Positions 52,355-61,845 of a stretch of 64,000 nt of DNA are shown here, piece after piece. How positions within the stretch are numbered: the first letter of the stretch is position 1; each line of letters begins with the position of its first letter. Source of the DNA: Glaciecola amylolytica (lineage in GTDB: Bacteria; Bacteroidota; Bacteroidia; Flavobacteriales_D; Crocinitomicaceae); contig CP034120.1 of the NCBI GenBank assembly GCA_003856375.1, positions 4,087,501 to 4,151,500 of the forward strand, read 5' to 3'. The translations under genes and the position numbers were made by a program. Under the pieces are notes generated by a model. The model saw nothing but the letters and a program-made list of their open reading frames with translations, had not been told where the DNA came from and made no database searches.

Positions 52355-53443
52355 ATGACTTTCCGTGATGCATTTAAGGACTTAAAAGATCATCGCATGA
52401 ATAGAACGAAACTTCATTCATTGGAAAGCATTTTGTTTATAGCACTGGCAGCGGTAATAGGAGGTGCAGAAACTTGGAATGAAATAGAGGAATTTGGAAA
52501 TGAGAAAATAGATTGGTTCCGAAAACACCTAGATTTACCGAACGGTATCCCATCACACGATACTTTTAACCGGTTCTTCTCTGCTCTGGATCCGGATAAG
52601 TTTGAGGAGTGTTTCCGTAAGTGGGTAAGTTCTATTGGAATTGAGAGTAATGGAGACGTGGTGTCTATTGATGGTAAATCAATCCGTGGAGCTAAGACAA
52701 GTGCCACATCTGCAATTCACATTGTAAGTGCGTGGTCAAAGAATGGAGGTGTCACATTGGGCCAGAAAGCAATTGAAAGTAAAGGTGGCGAACTGAGAGT
52801 AATACCAGACTTGCTCGATGCTTTATTCATTGAAGGATCCATCGTTACAATCGACGCGCTTGGTGCTCAACCAAGCATTGCAGAAGTGATTGTGAATAAT
52901 GGAGCCGACTATGTTCTGCAAATTAAAAACAACCGGCGCCAGATGGTACGTGACATTCAATACTCGTTTGATAATAGAGAGCCTCATTCTATTTCTGAAT
53001 CAGTCAATAAATCTCATGGTCGCCAGGAGAAGAGAGTTGTTTCAGTATTGTACTACCCGGAACTGATCAGAAACCACGAACAATGGATTAATCTCTCCTG
53101 TATTATCAAACTGGAATCAGAGTCAATTCACATCTCTTCCGATAAGGTGGAGAAATCAACAGCGTATTACATATCCAGTTTAAACTCGAATGCAGAATAT
53201 ATCGCTAATGTCATAAGATCTCACTGGGGAATTGAAAATAGTTTGCACTGGGTACTTGATGTGGCGTTCTCTGAAGATCGTGGAAGAAAGCAGGATCATA
53301 ATTCGGTTGTGAATTTCTCGTTGCTGAATAAGATTGCTATGGATATGTTGAGAAGAGAAGATTCAGTAAAGATTGGAATCAAGTCCAAAAGGATGAAGGC
53401 AGGATGGGGAACCAGTTATTTAGAGAAGATATTAGGAATTTGA
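52355..53443 (+). mobile_element. ISAs1-family transposase
   Basis: 362 aa from ATG 52355 (MTFRDAFKDLKDHRMNR). Typical ISAs1 text: FNRFFSALDP; VSIDGKSIRGAKT (first catalytic Asp), then TIDALGAQ (second), and HWGIENSLHWVLDVAFSEDRGR (third, Glu). DDE-type transposase. It seems intact. I see no terminal inverted repeat or target duplication tightly around it, so it may be an old or atypical IS. The structured element lies just upstream. Confidence 0.9.
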
Positions 53444-53476
53444 TTATTTTAGTGACTCACTATTAAACATTGAATC

Positions 53477-53629
53477 ATGGCAAAGACATCAGGTAAAAAT
53501 GAGCAAACATCTAAAAAAGTAGCTACTCAGGCTAGTAAATTGCTATCTAATACGAAAACATCTAAGACCGTAAAGAGTGTTGCTGCTTCAGCATTAACTC
53601 AAGCTCCAAACAAGCCTAAGAAAAAGTAA
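53477..53629 (+). CDS. 50-aa Lys/Thr/Ser-rich island protein
   Basis: MAKTSGKNEQTSKKVATQ..., a small basic protein with repeated TSK/ASK text ending PNKPKKK. I recall similar short proteins of this form in Bacteroidota mobile regions; the role is unknown. Its stop lies inside the 3' end of the convergent 130-aa gene (14-nt overlap). Confidence 0.6.
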   Translation: MAKTSGKNEQTSKKVATQASKLLSNTKTSKTVKSVAASALTQAPNKPKKK

Positions 53630-54008
53630 TGTTTAATTCATCATATATCTTTTCGGTTAAATACTGTATGAAATATGCATAGGCTTCATCAGAGTCGCTA
53701 GAATGTGTAATACCTATTCTTTCTAAGATGAAACAGACGCAGTGGAAGATTTCGTGATTTAAAATAGCCAATCCATTAATTGAGGTTGGCTTTTCTTTTA
53801 GCCATAAAAAAGTTTGACCGGTAGAGAACATTGTTGTTCTACCTGATGAAAGAGTAGGTATCTTAAATTCCTTAACTACAGATTTATCAGGAAGTATCTT
53901 TGAGAGCTTTTTACGAACTCTCCTCTTGTCGTCTCCAAATGACACAAGAATATCAAATGGGTATATTTCACCTTTTACTATGAACATTCTATTTGATTTT
54001 ACTTGCAT
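53616..54008 (-). CDS. putative HEXXH-type protein of the island, unknown
   Basis: 130 aa; a second start is Met8 (53987). ILNHEIFHCVCFILERIG carries an HExxH motif like a zinc peptidase, followed later by SDEAYAYFIQY. Its ATG lies inside a 13-bp perfect palindrome at the right island end. Pairs convergently with the 50-aa gene. Peptidase activity is not proven. Confidence 0.6.
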   Translation of the reverse strand: MQVKSNRMFIVKGEIYPFDILVSFGDDKRRVRKKLSKILPDKSVVKEFKIPTLSSGRTTMFSTGQTFLWLKEKPTSINGLAILNHEIFHCVCFILERIGITHSSDSDEAYAYFIQYLTEKIYDELNITFS

Positions 54009-54043
54009 CTAAACCGCGAGCGGTTTAGATGCGTTTCCCGTGC
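54005..54043. repeat. right inverted repeat of the island with 13-bp palindrome
   Basis: GCATCTAAACCGC (54005-54017) pairs perfectly with GCGGTTTAGATGC (54020-54032) around GA. The inverted copy of the left repeat is 54024-54043. Outside it lies CTTTGGAGGGGGATAG. The spacer to xseA (54044-54261) holds only AT-rich DNA and another CCTCCAAAGGGGG-like motif near 54235. Confidence 0.8.
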
Positions 54044-54261
54044 CTTTGGAGGGGGATAGAGGGGGAGGATTTGCTCCAGCTCATTATTTGAGAGTAAATC
54101 GATTCTCAAAATTTGTGCAATTCTGTGTTTTCGAACCTGAATGAGCTCAAATATTATGAGAAAGGACAAGGTGTTTTGAAATAAAAGGGAAGATATTGAA
54201 TCAAAAAAACGAAACAGTCTTGATTTTCCTTCCCTCCAAAGGGGGAAAAGAGAAAAAATCG

Positions 54262-55692
54262 TCATTTCACCTTCGCTTTCAATTCCTGTGCTTCGGTCAC
54301 AATTTTCAGTTCTTCACCTGCTTTTGCCTGATTTTTCTTCGAAAGAACTCCTTTTTCGTTTGTAACAATGGCATAACCACGTTGGAGTACAGTAATCGGG
54401 TCGAGTAATTTCAGGTGAAGCTCTGCCTGCTCCAGTTTCGCAGATTCCCGTTGAATTTTACGGGGAAAGGCCTGAATCAGCAATTCTTCGCGATTTTTTA
54501 TGGTTTGTTGTTCGCTGTTTAAAAGCGTTTTGCTGTGAATTTGAAGCAAATTGATGAGGTTTTGCTGCTTGTTTCTATGTGTTTCCAACAGGTATCCGGA
54601 AGAAGAACGTATTTGATTACGAAGTTCTGAAAGGATTTGATTTGAATGAGTCATTTTGTGTTTTACCTGAAACTCAAACTCTTTAACGGCGCTCAGAAAC
54701 GTGTTTTTTTCATCTGCTAAAGCTTTCTGAACTTCTTGCTGGAAAGCCCGTGTAAGTTGAGAAAATTGATTCTTCTTGTCTTGAAAAACGCGGTGAATCT
54801 GCTGCGGAAGTTTTAATAAGAACTCATCCAAGGGTGCGTCCAGCTCTTCGAAAATGCTCAAGAGAAAATAAGCCATGTCAGAAGGGGTGATCCCGTTCCG
54901 GAAAGCAATCATTTCGCAAACTGTGAGGTTGGTTGAATGACCAATTCCGGTTAAAACAGGAAGCGGAAAAGTGGCAATGGCCTTTGCCAGTTCATAATTG
55001 TTGTAACAATGCATTCCGATTTCACCGCCGCCACCGCGGATGATGACAACAGCATCAAAATGATGCCGGATCTTTTGAATTCGTTTTAACTGATCCTGAA
55101 TGGAATTGATCGCCGCATCTCCCTGAAGCGTCGCTTCAAACAAAAAAGTGTTGAAATGATAGCGTTTCGGATGCCCGTTGAGCAAGGTCACAAAATCGGA
55201 ATATCCTTTGCTGTCAGCTTGCGAAATGATGGCAAGCCGTTTGGGGAGCAAAGCCATTTCCAGCTGTTGATTCGCGTTCAGAATTCCTTCTTTGTTCAGA
55301 CGTTCGAGTGTTTGCTGCCGTTCTTTTTGGAGCGCACCCAAGGTATAATTCGGGTCGATATCGATGATTTCCAGCCCGATATTGTAGAGTGGGTGATAGG
55401 TAATTTTCACGTGAAACAGCAATTCCATTCCGTCACGCAGGGGTTCTTTTACAATGTCGTGGAACTTTTGCTGGATTCGTTCAAAATTCTGTTTCCAGAT
55501 GGTTCCGCGCATTTCCACTACAATGGATTCGTCTTCCTTTTGAACCAGTTCCGGATAGCAATGGCCTTTCCGGGTGAAGTTCAATTTGTGCATTTCGGCA
55601 GTGACCCAATAGGTACGTGAATAACGCTCGGCAATCGTCTTGCGAATCGACTCTGCGACCTGTTTGAGGGTGAAATGCTGTGGAGTTTCCAT
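54262..55692 (-). CDS. xseA: exodeoxyribonuclease VII large subunit
   Basis: 476 aa. N-terminal OB fold (FTLKQVAESIRKTIAERYSRTYWVTAE), central catalytic region (RLAIISQADSKGYSDFV, VVIIRGGGGEIGMHCYNNYELAKAIA, LPVLTGIGHSTN), C-terminal coiled coil and GYAIVTNEKG. Degrades ssDNA with XseB. Here the normally linked xseB has been moved to the far side of the 3.8-kb island. A weak parS-like site is near 55403. Confidence 0.95.
   Translation of the reverse strand: METPQHFTLKQVAESIRKTIAERYSRTYWVTAEMHKLNFTRKGHCYPELVQKEDESIVVEMRGTIWKQNFERIQQKFHDIVKEPLRDGMELLFHVKITYHPLYNIGLEIIDIDPNYTLGALQKERQQTLERLNKEGILNANQQLEMALLPKRLAIISQADSKGYSDFVTLLNGHPKRYHFNTFLFEATLQGDAAINSIQDQLKRIQKIRHHFDAVVIIRGGGGEIGMHCYNNYELAKAIATFPLPVLTGIGHSTNLTVCEMIAFRNGITPSDMAYFLLSIFEELDAPLDEFLLKLPQQIHRVFQDKKNQFSQLTRAFQQEVQKALADEKNTFLSAVKEFEFQVKHKMTHSNQILSELRNQIRSSSGYLLETHRNKQQNLINLLQIHSKTLLNSEQQTIKNREELLIQAFPRKIQRESAKLEQAELHLKLLDPITVLQRGYAIVTNEKGVLSKKNQAKAGEELKIVTEAQELKAKVK
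55403..55418. other. weaker parS-like site (14/16, inside xseA)
   Basis: ATTTTCACGTGAAACA, identical to the site at 40628. Within coding DNA. Confidence 0.35.
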
Positions 55693-55726
55693 TACCTAAA
55701 GGTAGAGAAAATAGATGGAGTGATTT

Positions 55727-55951
55727 TCATATTGATTCATCCTGATCAAGGATATCTTCCGGCGTATTTTTCTTAAATAGTTGTTTTCTGACTTGTATTA
55801 AAGTAATACCGAAAGCTCCGCTGATAATAAAACCGGCAAAAATCAGAATCATCCCTTTCGCCAGGTGTTTATGATCTGCAATTTGTGTGATAACAATTCC
55901 GGAAATGAGCAGAACAAGCCCACTAATGAAATAGATAATTATTTTTTTCAT
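55727..55951 (-). CDS. small two-helix membrane protein
   Basis: 74 aa with hydrophobic segments near 3-22 and 33-52, ending in a charged tail (LFKKNTPEDILDQDESI). Unknown; 35 bp from xseA. It may be read with xseA. Confidence 0.6.
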   Translation of the reverse strand: MKKIIIYFISGLVLLISGIVITQIADHKHLAKGMILIFAGFIISGAFGITLIQVRKQLFKKNTPEDILDQDESI

Positions 55952-56114
55952 AGAGTTCTTTCGATGGCTTCAAAAATAAGTCTTTCCGGGGATTTTGAAT
56001 GGGGTTTTTGAGTATAAGATTCATCGAAAAGAATGGGTTTATTTTACAAATGGACATCCCGCATTGGTGGAACAAGTTGTATCCGTTTGTCCTTTGAAAT
56101 CAGGCGTTTTGATC

Positions 56115-56492
56115 CTATTCCTGAATCCTCCACGGTGGATTCAACCTGTTTTCCCCGGCAAAGAAAAGGATCAATTGATTTCCATCCGGATCTCTCAGAT
56201 AAGCTTCCCGCCACAACCAGGTTTGATCTTTGGGAAGCTGGCCAAAAACAATTCCTTTTTGAATCAGCTGCTCTACTTTTTCATCCAGATCTTCACATTC
56301 AAAATAAACCGAAACACCATTTCCTGTTGGCAGTTCTTCAACCAGATGAACGGAAAAAGTGGTATTTCCTTCCGGTAAAACAAAACGGGCATAATGCGGA
56401 GATTCAACAATTAGTTTCAAACCGAGTGTTTGGTAAAAAGAAATGGATCTTTTGATGTTTGAAGAAGGAACGGTAATCTGGTTTAAATTCAT
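56115..56492 (-). CDS. VOC superfamily (glyoxalase-like) protein
   Basis: 125 aa. ISFYQTLGLKLIVESPHYARFVLPEGN and YLRDPDGNQLILF are typical of the paired beta-alpha-beta-beta-beta fold. Metal ligands (His/Glu) are only partly present. Substrate unknown. Confidence 0.85.
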   Translation of the reverse strand: MNLNQITVPSSNIKRSISFYQTLGLKLIVESPHYARFVLPEGNTTFSVHLVEELPTGNGVSVYFECEDLDEKVEQLIQKGIVFGQLPKDQTWLWREAYLRDPDGNQLILFFAGENRLNPPWRIQE

Positions 56493-56518
56493 ATCGATTT
56501 CGGTTTTTTCAATTGAAA

Positions 56519-57022
56519 TTAGCGATTATTTTCTAAAATCCGCTGATTGTATTTGACATGAGATTTGAATACTTCTTCATCTTTTAAATGCCAGTTTTTC
56601 TCCTTCAGAATCCGGGTTCCCTTTTCATCAAACATGCAATAAGTTTCGTAGTAATTGTGCTTCCCGATATTCTCATCTCTGAATTCATAATTTCGGATAT
56701 CATACCATTCGTTTGTGTGGATGTAATACAAACCTTCTCCTTTTAAAACGAAAACGGGATTTTTCAGTAACAGTCTTCCGATGGATTCAAAAATGGAATC
56801 AAGTAGAAACAGACCAACCAAAATGCTTAACAGAATGAGTATCTGAAGATCATTTTTACTTGCTGTAAATAGGTTCAAAGCAACAAATCCAAGCAGAAAG
56901 AGAACTTTTACTACAAGCGAGATGGTGTTTTTTACTTTGCAGTAGTAAACACGTTTTCCCGTAAAGGAATCAAAGTTCATTCGGTTTAAGCGTTTTGCCT
57001 TACGGATGTAACTAACGAACAT
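56519..57022 (-). CDS. membrane protein, STM3941-like
   Basis: 167 aa. Two hydrophobic segments (about 36-53, 60-80), then YYIHTNEWYDIRNYEFRDEN-type soluble text. A start at Met15 is possible. The function is unknown. Confidence 0.55.
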   Translation of the reverse strand: MFVSYIRKAKRLNRMNFDSFTGKRVYYCKVKNTISLVVKVLFLLGFVALNLFTASKNDLQILILLSILVGLFLLDSIFESIGRLLLKNPVFVLKGEGLYYIHTNEWYDIRNYEFRDENIGKHNYYETYCMFDEKGTRILKEKNWHLKDEEVFKSHVKYNQRILENNR

Positions 57023-57193
57023 ATTTCTGAGAAGAAGTTATAATTTTCGTTTTTTTCAATTGAAATCAGCGGTTTTTCTTGTTATTTGCTTCTTACAGCT
57101 ATGGGATTCCAAATGTCATTTATCTGACTGTTAAGCTGATAACTAAAGAGAATCAGGCTGCCAAGTAAAATGGATTTTATCGGGTTGATCATT

Positions 57194-57919
57194 TCAATAC
57201 TTCCTTCCTGCTTTGATTTGTGCAGCTAATTCCTCCGCTTGCTGTTTGGTAAAGTTTCCGCTGATCTGTGTTTGCCCACCAGAAATTTCCGCAATTACTT
57301 TCGGGCAGGAAAACACTTTTTTATCCAGAGTAAGCGCAATGTAGCGACCAATATTGTCGCGGGTCATGAGTTTCCAATCGTGAGAACCTTCCTGTGTCAT
57401 CGTTAGATTGATAATTGGTCTTTTATCATAATCGGAGATGCTTGCAAACGCGTCCTTAATGTGTCTTCCGTCGATTCGTGCCAGGCCATCTTTGGGAACC
57501 TTAACTGCATACAAAGCGTATATTTTTTTATAGTTCAAGGTTTCTTCTACTCCGAAAGACCACATGAACTGAAGATCTTTGGGAAACATCGCTTTGACTT
57601 CCGGATGATCCAGAACGGAATTGACTGATTGTATATCTTCTTCCTCTACATACCCGAAGGCGCCTTCACCCCGAAAACTAACCCAATTTTCCAACCCGAT
57701 TACGTCTTTCAATAACGCTTTATTTTGCTTTGAAAAGGTGTCGTTTTCATGAAACCATTTACTCGCAGCATTCCAGGAATCCTGGATTTCGTATCTGTTA
57801 TAGGTTTCAAAAAACTGAATATTCAGAGGTTTAACGTTTTTAAGACGTGGTGGCTCAGATTGTGAAGAACAAGCGATTAAGAGAATCGGGATGAGCAGAA
57901 ATAGAAAAAAATGTTTCAT
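57194..57919 (-). CDS. lipoprotein with DUF4837-like text
   Basis: 241 aa from ATG 57919 (MKHFFLFLLIPILLIACSSQ, lipobox LIAC). The mature part is mixed alpha/beta with YALYAVKVPKDGLARI near 140-155. No motif I can name firmly. Outer membrane or periplasmic. Between two unrelated small genes. Confidence 0.6.
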   Translation of the reverse strand: MKHFFLFLLIPILLIACSSQSEPPRLKNVKPLNIQFFETYNRYEIQDSWNAASKWFHENDTFSKQNKALLKDVIGLENWVSFRGEGAFGYVEEEDIQSVNSVLDHPEVKAMFPKDLQFMWSFGVEETLNYKKIYALYAVKVPKDGLARIDGRHIKDAFASISDYDKRPIINLTMTQEGSHDWKLMTRDNIGRYIALTLDKKVFSCPKVIAEISGGQTQISGNFTKQQAEELAAQIKAGRKY

Positions 57920-58096
57920 AGAAGGTTGTTTTGGCAGCAAATTTGATTTTTCGAAGATACAATTTTATCATTTATTCTCCCTAAACAAAACAAGGGCCTC
58001 ACCTCATTTTTGAAAGCAAAGCCCTGATTCAAAGATTTATGCGCTTTTGATTTTTTTCCCGAACGTGCTGGTTTGTCTGATGTAATCTGCTTCAAG

Positions 58097-58627
58097 TCAA
58101 ATCTCTACGTAGTTCAAATATTCGTTCAATTCATCCAATGAAATCCCTTTGTAAAATGAAACGGCAATGTATTTTTTACTTGGCATACTGCGTAATGCAG
58201 TATTTTTCAAAACCACAATCAATCCGTCATTTGTTTCCAAATAAGAATAGTTTTTCTGCAGGATAAATTTCTTTCCATAGGTGCGTTCCAACGCACTTTT
58301 TTGATTTTGGTAGATTTTCGTGGGCTGCATGAATGAAACTCCCACAAAATAGTGATCATAATAACTTTCTTCCGAATCGTTATCGCTTCCCATAAATTGG
58401 GGATATCCTTCCAATTGAGTTTTGATAACTGGTGCTTCTGTTGTTGCATGACCCCAAAAACCGTAATATGGCAAATACATCAACCCCAATGTTTTTTTTG
58501 CTTGATCTACACGGATGGGAAGCTCGAAGGTTTTACCATCAAAGTGAATGGTTGTTGGCGAAGCTGTAGGACGATTACAAGCAAAGAGTAAAAGCAGACT
58601 GATTAGAATGGGGAATTTTTGTTTCAT
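58097..58627 (-). CDS. lipoprotein of unknown function
   Basis: 176 aa with lipobox LLFAC (MKQKFPILISLLLLFAC). The body is beta-rich and aromatic (YLPYYGFWGHATTE). No family recognised. Confidence 0.6.
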   Translation of the reverse strand: MKQKFPILISLLLLFACNRPTASPTTIHFDGKTFELPIRVDQAKKTLGLMYLPYYGFWGHATTEAPVIKTQLEGYPQFMGSDNDSEESYYDHYFVGVSFMQPTKIYQNQKSALERTYGKKFILQKNYSYLETNDGLIVVLKNTALRSMPSKKYIAVSFYKGISLDELNEYLNYVEI

Positions 58628-58641
58628 TTTCGGTCATTTAA

Positions 58642-58998
58642 TTATTCAGGCTGCCCAAAAGTAAGCAGATTGTGATCCGGATCGAGAATAGAAAACTCCC
58701 GTTGTCCCCAAGGTCTGTTTGCCAAATGGCCATTTGGGTGAATTGCTGCCGCATGACGGTTTGAGAACTCCTGATAATCCGCATCGATATCGTTGGAACG
58801 AATATAAACCTGCCCGTAATTTTCTTTGGGATCGAGCTCTTTGAAGAGGAAAAAATGAATTTGAATCGATCCTTTTTCCACCATGAGGTAGTCTTCAAAA
58901 TCGGTGTTTCCAAATGCTTCGAAACCGAGTTTTTGGTAGAATTCTAAAGTTGTTTGTTTGTCCCGCATGGGAAGTTTGGGATGGATGGATGTGAGCAT
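58642..58998 (-). CDS. VOC/bleomycin-resistance-like protein
   Basis: 118 aa. MRDKQTTLEFYQKLGFEAFG and FSILDPDHNLLTFGQ match the VOC fold. Likely a small-molecule binding or lyase; the substrate is unknown. Confidence 0.87.
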   Translation of the reverse strand: MLTSIHPKLPMRDKQTTLEFYQKLGFEAFGNTDFEDYLMVEKGSIQIHFFLFKELDPKENYGQVYIRSNDIDADYQEFSNRHAAAIHPNGHLANRPWGQREFSILDPDHNLLTFGQPE

Positions 58999-59010
58999 GG
59001 TTCTTGAATT

Positions 59011-59397
59011 TTAATTACACATTGTTGTTCCCCAGTTTGAGTGACCTCTGCCTTCACGACATTTCCAATTTTTCTTGATTTCTTCCACGATCCAGGTTTG
59101 CTTTGTTTTTTTCGCAATCATTATAAATTTTACAGCATATTGAGAATCGTCTTCAAGATGCTCATGAATCAGAGTGATTTCGTATTTGTTTTCTCCCAAA
59201 TTTTTTGTTTGGAGCAGCAACTTGGGAATTCCTTCACTTTCCGGATAGTCGTAATAAAGTTTGATTAATTGTTCGGGTGTTTTAATGTCCGTTAAGTGTG
59301 CAATCTTTTCGTTGAATGATTTTGTTTTCAGTGACTTATATGATTCCGAGCAAGAACATAGAATCACGGGAATTAGAAATGCATAGAATAGTTTCAT
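59011..59397 (-). CDS. small lipoprotein, unknown
   Basis: 128 aa from ATG 59397 (MKLFYAFLIPVILCSCSES, lipobox). The longer ORF start adds 16 residues that weaken the signal. One Trp-rich, Lys-rich end (KKNWKCREGRGHSNWG). No motif recognised. Confidence 0.6.
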   Translation of the reverse strand: MKLFYAFLIPVILCSCSESYKSLKTKSFNEKIAHLTDIKTPEQLIKLYYDYPESEGIPKLLLQTKNLGENKYEITLIHEHLEDDSQYAVKFIMIAKKTKQTWIVEEIKKNWKCREGRGHSNWGTTMCN

Positions 59398-59602
59398 AGC
59401 GATCCGGATTTTTATACATAAAGGTTCTTGTAACAAACATAGCAATGATTCATGATATTTCGAAATTCTTCATAAAGCTGTCAATTCTGTAAAACATCCT
59501 CCTCCTTTATCCCGCTCCAAAAGGGGAATTGGAATTACTTACCTTATTTCCTCTCTTCTATCGTGATAGATTCTCAAAAAGGAGGAGAGCGGATATTTTT
59601 CC

Positions 59603-59610
59603 TAATTTTG
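59603..59610 (+). promoter_or_regulatory. -7 promoter box (TAATTTTG) of metG
   Basis: TAnnTTTG match ending only 5 nt before ATG 59616. If real, the mRNA would start at or very near the ATG. Confidence 0.5.
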
Positions 59611-59615
59611 TATTT

Positions 59616-61673
59616 ATGAATAAATCGAAATTTACTGTAACAGCAGCGCTCCCATATGCGAACGGACCCCTTCATTTAGGGCATGTTGCCGGTGTCTACC
59701 TTCCTGCTGATATTTTTGTGCGTTTTTTACGCTCGAACGGACATGACGTTGCTTTCATTTGTGGATCGGATGAACACGGCGCTGCCATTACTTTGCGTGC
59801 GAAAAAAGAAGGAATTACTCCACGCGAGATCGTAGACAAATACAACAAGATAATCGGTGATTCATTCATGCAATTCGGAATTTCATTCGATATTTTCCAT
59901 CGTACTTCTGCGCAGATTCACGTCGAAACAGCTCAGGATTTCTTCAAGGTGTTGGAGAAAAACGGAAAATTCATCGAGGAAACAACCGAACAATATTACG
60001 ACGAAGAATATCAGCAGTTTTTAGCTGACAGATATATTACCGGAGATTGCCCGAACTGCGGCAACAGCGGAGCTTACGGAGATCAATGTGAGAAATGTGG
60101 TTCTGCTTTGAGCCCAACGGATTTGATTAATCCGGTTTCGACTCTGAGTGGAAAAACACCTGTTTTGAAAAGCACATCTCACTGGTTTTTGCCGATGGAT
60201 CGTCACGAAGAGTGGCTGCGTCCGTGGATCAAGGAAGGAATTCTGGACGGAAAACAACAGCACGACCCGAAAGCCTGGAGAAATCAGGTAATTGGACAAT
60301 GTCTGTCGTGGATCGACGGAGGTTTGCGTCCGCGCGCAATGACCCGTGATCTGGATTGGGGAGTTCCTGTTCCGCTTCCGAATGCAGATGGAAAAGTATT
60401 GTATGTTTGGTTGGATGCTCCGATCGGATATATTTCCGCAACGAAACAATGGGCTTTAGACAACGGGAAGGATTGGAAAGACTACTGGTGCAATGAAGAA
60501 CGCAAATTGGTGCATTTCATCGGAAAGGATAATATTGTTTTCCACGCGATCATTTTCCCGATCTTGTTGAAAGACCACGGAGGCTTTATTTTACCGGACA
60601 ACGTACCGGCTTACGAGTTTCTGAATCTGGAAGGTGACAAATTTTCAACTTCCCGTAATTGGGCGGTTTGGCTGCATGAATACCTGGAAAGATACCCGGA
60701 TAAAATTGACGAATTGAAGTATACTTTGACGGCAATTGCTCCGGAAACAAAGGATGCGGAATTTACCTGGAAGGAATATCAGGCGCGAGTGAATAATGAA
60801 CTGGCAGATATTTTGGGGAATTTCGTGAATCGTGCTTTGGTGCTGACGCAGAAATACTACGAAGGATCAGTTCCTGCATGTGGAGATTTAACAACGGAAG
60901 ATCAGCTGGTACTGGACGAAATGAAGGCGATTCCACAGCGAATTGCAGATTTGGTTTACCAATATAAATTGCGTGATGCGCAGGCAGAAGCCTTGCTTTT
61001 GGCTCGAATCGGAAATAAATACCTGGCAGACAATGAGCCGTGGAAATTGGTGAAAACTGATCCGAAGCGTGTGGAGACGGTTATGAATATTGCTTTGCAG
61101 ATCACGGCAAACCTGGGATTGGTTTTGGACCCTTTCTTGCCGGAAACGGCTGCAAAAATTCGCGGATTTGTTGGAATTGAACCACAAACCTGGGAGCACT
61201 CAGGAACTATTTTGCTGAAAGCAGGAGATCAAACAAATACTCCTTCTATTTTGTTCCAAAAGATTGACGATGAATTTGTAGCACGGGAAGTAGAATTCCT
61301 GCATGCGTCGCAACCGGCGGCAGAAACGAATTTCCCGCCTCAAAAGGAAGAAACATCTTTTGACGATTTCACGAAAATGGATATTCGTTTGGGAACGATC
61401 GTGGATGCAATTCGTGTTCCGAAAGCAGATAAATTGCTGCAATTAACTGTAAATACGGGAATTGATACCAGAACAATTGTTTCGGGAATTGCCGAGCATT
61501 ATGCTCCGGAAGAAGTGATCGGAAAAACGGTTGCTGTTTTAATGAACCTTGCGCCGAGAAAAATCCGTGGAGTAGAATCTCAGGGAATGATCTTAATGGC
61601 AGAAAATGAAGAAGGAAAACTGAGCTTCATGATTCCGGAAAAAGGCTTTGAAGCCGGCGGAGAGATCAGATAA
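59616..61673 (+). CDS. metG: methionyl-tRNA synthetase with C-terminal tRNA-binding domain
   Basis: 685 aa from ATG 59616 (MNKSKFTVTAALPYANGPLHLGHVAG, HIGH motif). Zinc knuckle CPNCGNSGAYGDQCEKCG, signature KFSTSR (KMSKS-like), anticodon-binding helices, and a C-terminal EMAPII-like domain (DDFTKMDIRLGTIVDAI, then GMILMAENEEGKLSFM). Upstream in-frame ORF residues are rejected for lack of family text. A terminator follows. Confidence 0.96.
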   Translation: MNKSKFTVTAALPYANGPLHLGHVAGVYLPADIFVRFLRSNGHDVAFICGSDEHGAAITLRAKKEGITPREIVDKYNKIIGDSFMQFGISFDIFHRTSAQIHVETAQDFFKVLEKNGKFIEETTEQYYDEEYQQFLADRYITGDCPNCGNSGAYGDQCEKCGSALSPTDLINPVSTLSGKTPVLKSTSHWFLPMDRHEEWLRPWIKEGILDGKQQHDPKAWRNQVIGQCLSWIDGGLRPRAMTRDLDWGVPVPLPNADGKVLYVWLDAPIGYISATKQWALDNGKDWKDYWCNEERKLVHFIGKDNIVFHAIIFPILLKDHGGFILPDNVPAYEFLNLEGDKFSTSRNWAVWLHEYLERYPDKIDELKYTLTAIAPETKDAEFTWKEYQARVNNELADILGNFVNRALVLTQKYYEGSVPACGDLTTEDQLVLDEMKAIPQRIADLVYQYKLRDAQAEALLLARIGNKYLADNEPWKLVKTDPKRVETVMNIALQITANLGLVLDPFLPETAAKIRGFVGIEPQTWEHSGTILLKAGDQTNTPSILFQKIDDEFVAREVEFLHASQPAAETNFPPQKEETSFDDFTKMDIRLGTIVDAIRVPKADKLLQLTVNTGIDTRTIVSGIAEHYAPEEVIGKTVAVLMNLAPRKIRGVESQGMILMAENEEGKLSFMIPEKGFEAGGEIR

Positions 61674-61699
61674 TATGATTTGTTCCATAAAGGAGCACA

Positions 61700-61732
61700 A
61701 AGGGCGCAGAAGATTTTCTGTGCCTTTTTTGT
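61700..61732 (+). terminator. Rho-independent terminator of metG
   Basis: GGCGCAGA/TCTGTGCC hairpin (one G-U) followed by six T. Confidence 0.82.
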
Positions 61733-61845
61733 TTGAATGAAATTTGGGAGTAGACTATTAAAAATTCAGGTGACTTTTTGAAACTCTATTCCGCGAACCT
61801 TTGCGAAATCTGCGGGAGTTATAAAGATTTGTATTTTTGTGATCG

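Noticed and set aside
50507-54043. Integron cassette array
   Set aside because: Genes point both ways and there is no integrase or attC pattern.
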